Positions 34,303 to 35,961 of a stretch of DNA of 35,961 nucleotides are shown in pieces. The notes below the pieces were generated by a model. That model did not search any database, had not been told where the DNA came from, and worked only from the letters and a program-made list of their open reading frames with translations. A program made the translations under genes and the position numbers. Numbering within the stretch: position 1 is the first letter of the stretch; each line of letters opens with the position of its first letter. This DNA is from Phocaeicola oris (GTDB lineage: Bacteria > Bacteroidota > Bacteroidia > Bacteroidales > Bacteroidaceae), in assembly GCF_021295095.1 (NCBI RefSeq), contig NZ_JAJLQX010000025.1:1-35961 (forward strand), written 5' to 3'.

Positions 34303-35796
34303 ATGAAGAAAGTAAATACGATATATGTGCTGTCACTGCTAATAACGCTAATTATGACATTGGCGATAGTATCCTGTAATAAAGATGATATACATATAAC
34401 AAAGATATTAAACGAGGAAATTAATATCTTCCCCGACTATAAAGATATTGTTATTCCGTGTAATATTGCTCCTATGAATTTCTCGGTGTGCGATAGCGAC
34501 AACTATTGTACTATAATTAAAGGAGAGAAGAATAGTTTCCAAGTACACAGCAATGATGGGCTGTTTGAAATTCCACTGAAAAAATGGAGAGCACTGCTTA
34601 AAGAAAACAGAGGTAAGAAAATAACGTTTACCATTGCTCATCAACAAGGGAACGAATGGTATGCGTATAATTCCTTTGCGATGGAAGTAGCTAACGATTC
34701 TATTGATAAATATTTGGTGTATAGACTAATACCACCGTATGAACAATGGTTGAAAATGGGCATATTCCAAAGAAATCTTGAGAATTATGAGCAAGATCCG
34801 ATATACGAAAACAGATTAACCGGTTATAACTGCGTTAATTGTCATAGTTTCCCGATGCAAAATCCTGATAAGATGCTTTTTCACATGCGTGCCAAGGATG
34901 CGAATGGCACAGTTCTTATCAATCATGGAGATGTTCAGAAAATAAATACAAAGACTCCTGAAACGATTTCTAATCTTGTATATCCTTATTGGCATCCGTC
35001 CGGCAAATATGTGGCAGCATCTACGAATATATTTCATCAAAGTTATTTTTATAATCATGATGACAGGGTGGAAGTTTATGATGTTAATTCGGATGTTGTT
35101 GTCTATGATATTGAAAATAAGCAATTATTATCTTGTAATGTATTAAATGATAAGCATGTCTTTGAGACATTCCCTTCTTTCTCTCCCGATGGTAAGAGTT
35201 TTTATTTCTGTACAACTCCTGCATTGGATAGTGTACCTGACAATATAAGCAAGATGAAATATAGTTTGTGTCGTATAGATTTTAATCCGGAAACGCGTAC
35301 ATTCGGAACAGAGGTGGATACCCTGTTCGATGCGAATAAAGATGGACGCAGTATCAATTTTCCAAGAGTATCTCCAGATGGGAAGTATATGATAGTAACA
35401 CTGACAAACTATTGTAATTTCCCTATTAATCATAAAGATGCCGACCTCTTTGCCATTGATATGAATACAGGAGAGCTGACTGCTTTGGATATGCTGAATA
35501 GTGACGAAGCGGAGAGTTATCACTCATGGAGCCATAACAGTCGTTGGATGGTGTATAGCAGCAGAAGAATTGATGGATTATATACACGTCCTTTCTTTTC
35601 GTATATAGATAATAATGGTGTGGCGCATAAGCCCTTTTTATTACCGCAAAAGAATCCTGCAAAATTCTATAGCGACTTTATGTTTGCCTATAATATTCCG
35701 GAGCTTGTTCGAGATAAAGTAAAAGTCAATCCTCATAAAATAGCAGAAGTGATGTCTAATCGTCATGCCGGTACGAATCTTACATTCAAGAGATAA
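34303..35796 (+). CDS. TolB/PD40-like beta-propeller lipoprotein with CxxCH motif (copy 2)
   Basis: A 497-residue paralogue of the lipoprotein at 7763. The signal peptide ends in lipobox Cys25 (AIVSC), followed by NKDD, an acidic stretch resembling the Bacteroidota lipoprotein surface-export signal. Cys177-Val-Asn-Cys180-His181 sits in the same YNCVNCHSFPMQ context as copy 1, and the propeller repeats (FETFPSFSPDGKSFYF, NFPRVSPDGKYMIV, YHSWSHNSRWMVYSSRR) and the ending DGLYTRPFFSYID are conserved. The conservation of CxxCH between otherwise diverged copies argues that it is functional. Four bases separate it from the upstream membrane-protein gene. Confidence 0.85.
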   Translation: MKKVNTIYVLSLLITLIMTLAIVSCNKDDIHITKILNEEINIFPDYKDIVIPCNIAPMNFSVCDSDNYCTIIKGEKNSFQVHSNDGLFEIPLKKWRALLKENRGKKITFTIAHQQGNEWYAYNSFAMEVANDSIDKYLVYRLIPPYEQWLKMGIFQRNLENYEQDPIYENRLTGYNCVNCHSFPMQNPDKMLFHMRAKDANGTVLINHGDVQKINTKTPETISNLVYPYWHPSGKYVAASTNIFHQSYFYNHDDRVEVYDVNSDVVVYDIENKQLLSCNVLNDKHVFETFPSFSPDGKSFYFCTTPALDSVPDNISKMKYSLCRIDFNPETRTFGTEVDTLFDANKDGRSINFPRVSPDGKYMIVTLTNYCNFPINHKDADLFAIDMNTGELTALDMLNSDEAESYHSWSHNSRWMVYSSRRIDGLYTRPFFSYIDNNGVAHKPFLLPQKNPAKFYSDFMFAYNIPELVRDKVKVNPHKIAEVMSNRHAGTNLTFKR

Positions 35797-35892
35797 GGTG
35801 TCTTAGCCAAGTCGTTTGTTTAGTTCCGCAATGTGATGACTTATACTGATATAAGTAGACACATTTAATAACCATAAAAATGTGTATAACTT

Positions 35893-35961
35893 ATGCGTAA
35901 AAAGTACAAACATTACAGTGAGGAAGAAAAATTAAATCTTCTTCGCGAGTATGAGGAGTCT
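35893..35961 (+). CDS. 5' end of a probable IS transposase gene (cut by window edge)
   Basis: The last 69 bases open a reading frame of 23 codons, MRKKYKHYSEEEKLNLLREY and on, which resembles the N-terminal helix-turn-helix start of IS3-type OrfA transposases (a basic start, then Y/F-S-x-E-E-K-x-x-x-L). The frame runs off the window. A stretch around 35855-35866 (AGTAGACACATT) could be the element's left end, but no inverted repeat can be checked. It follows the second module's last gene by under 100 bases. Confidence 0.45.
   Translation, partial: MRKKYKHYSEEEKLNLLREYEES

Noticed and set aside
730-35796. recent segmental duplication of the whole module
   Set aside because: The two SusC and SusD pairs differ in length and sequence far more than the accessory pair, so a simple recent copy of the block does not explain them.

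Overview
The window looks like a chromosomal segment of a Bacteroidales bacterium, Bacteroides- or Parabacteroides-like. The evidence is two SusC/SusD outer-membrane pairs, a GH92 mannosidase, Bacteroidota-type -7 boxes (TAnnTTTG) in front of most transcription units, few Shine-Dalgarno sequences, and a moderate-to-low GC content. I cannot fix the species from sequence alone.

Layout. (1) 1-729 is gene-free: an array of 22-bp imperfect repeats, then an AT-rich leader with a 12-bp hairpin. (2) 730-9238 is a four-gene module: SusC, SusD, a strong terminator, then a tightly coupled pair made of a polytopic membrane protein with a helical-repeat tail (DUF6057-like) and a TolB/PD40-like beta-propeller lipoprotein carrying a CxxCH motif. 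(3) 9282-13929 (minus strand) holds a SIMPL-domain protein, a SpoIID/LytB-domain protein without a signal peptide, and an 860-aa fusion of a glycosyltransferase with a HIT-like nucleotide phosphorylase. (4) 13930-14495 holds a second 22-bp array, then a four-copy 11-bp-phased TTAAG box in front of a ferritin-like/FMN-protein operon that is followed by an OmpR-type response regulator and a small-loop histidine kinase. This block is visibly GC-richer than its surroundings. (5) 17380-23846 is housekeeping: HD-domain protein, LptD-like LPS assembly protein, uracil-DNA glycosylase (ung), glycerate kinase and asparagine synthetase A (asnA). (6) 24039-24110 is tRNA-Arg(CCG) with its own promoter and terminator. 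(7) 24312-35796 holds a GH92 enzyme, a third 22-bp array, and a second copy of the four-gene module (SusC, SusD, terminator, DUF6057-like, CxxCH propeller lipoprotein). (8) The right edge cuts into a probable insertion-sequence transposase.

The most interesting content is, first, the repeated module, in which two quite different SusCD pairs each carry the same uncharacterised membrane-protein/CxxCH-lipoprotein pair. This suggests a dedicated accessory machine for nutrient import, with the second copy next to a mannosidase whose catalytic-acid position appears to be Gln. Second are the three 22-bp phased repeat arrays, each in a long intergenic region upstream of a plus-strand operon. Third is the putative PmrA-like control box linking a ferritin-like protein that seems to lack the usual iron ligands with a two-component system encoded just downstream.
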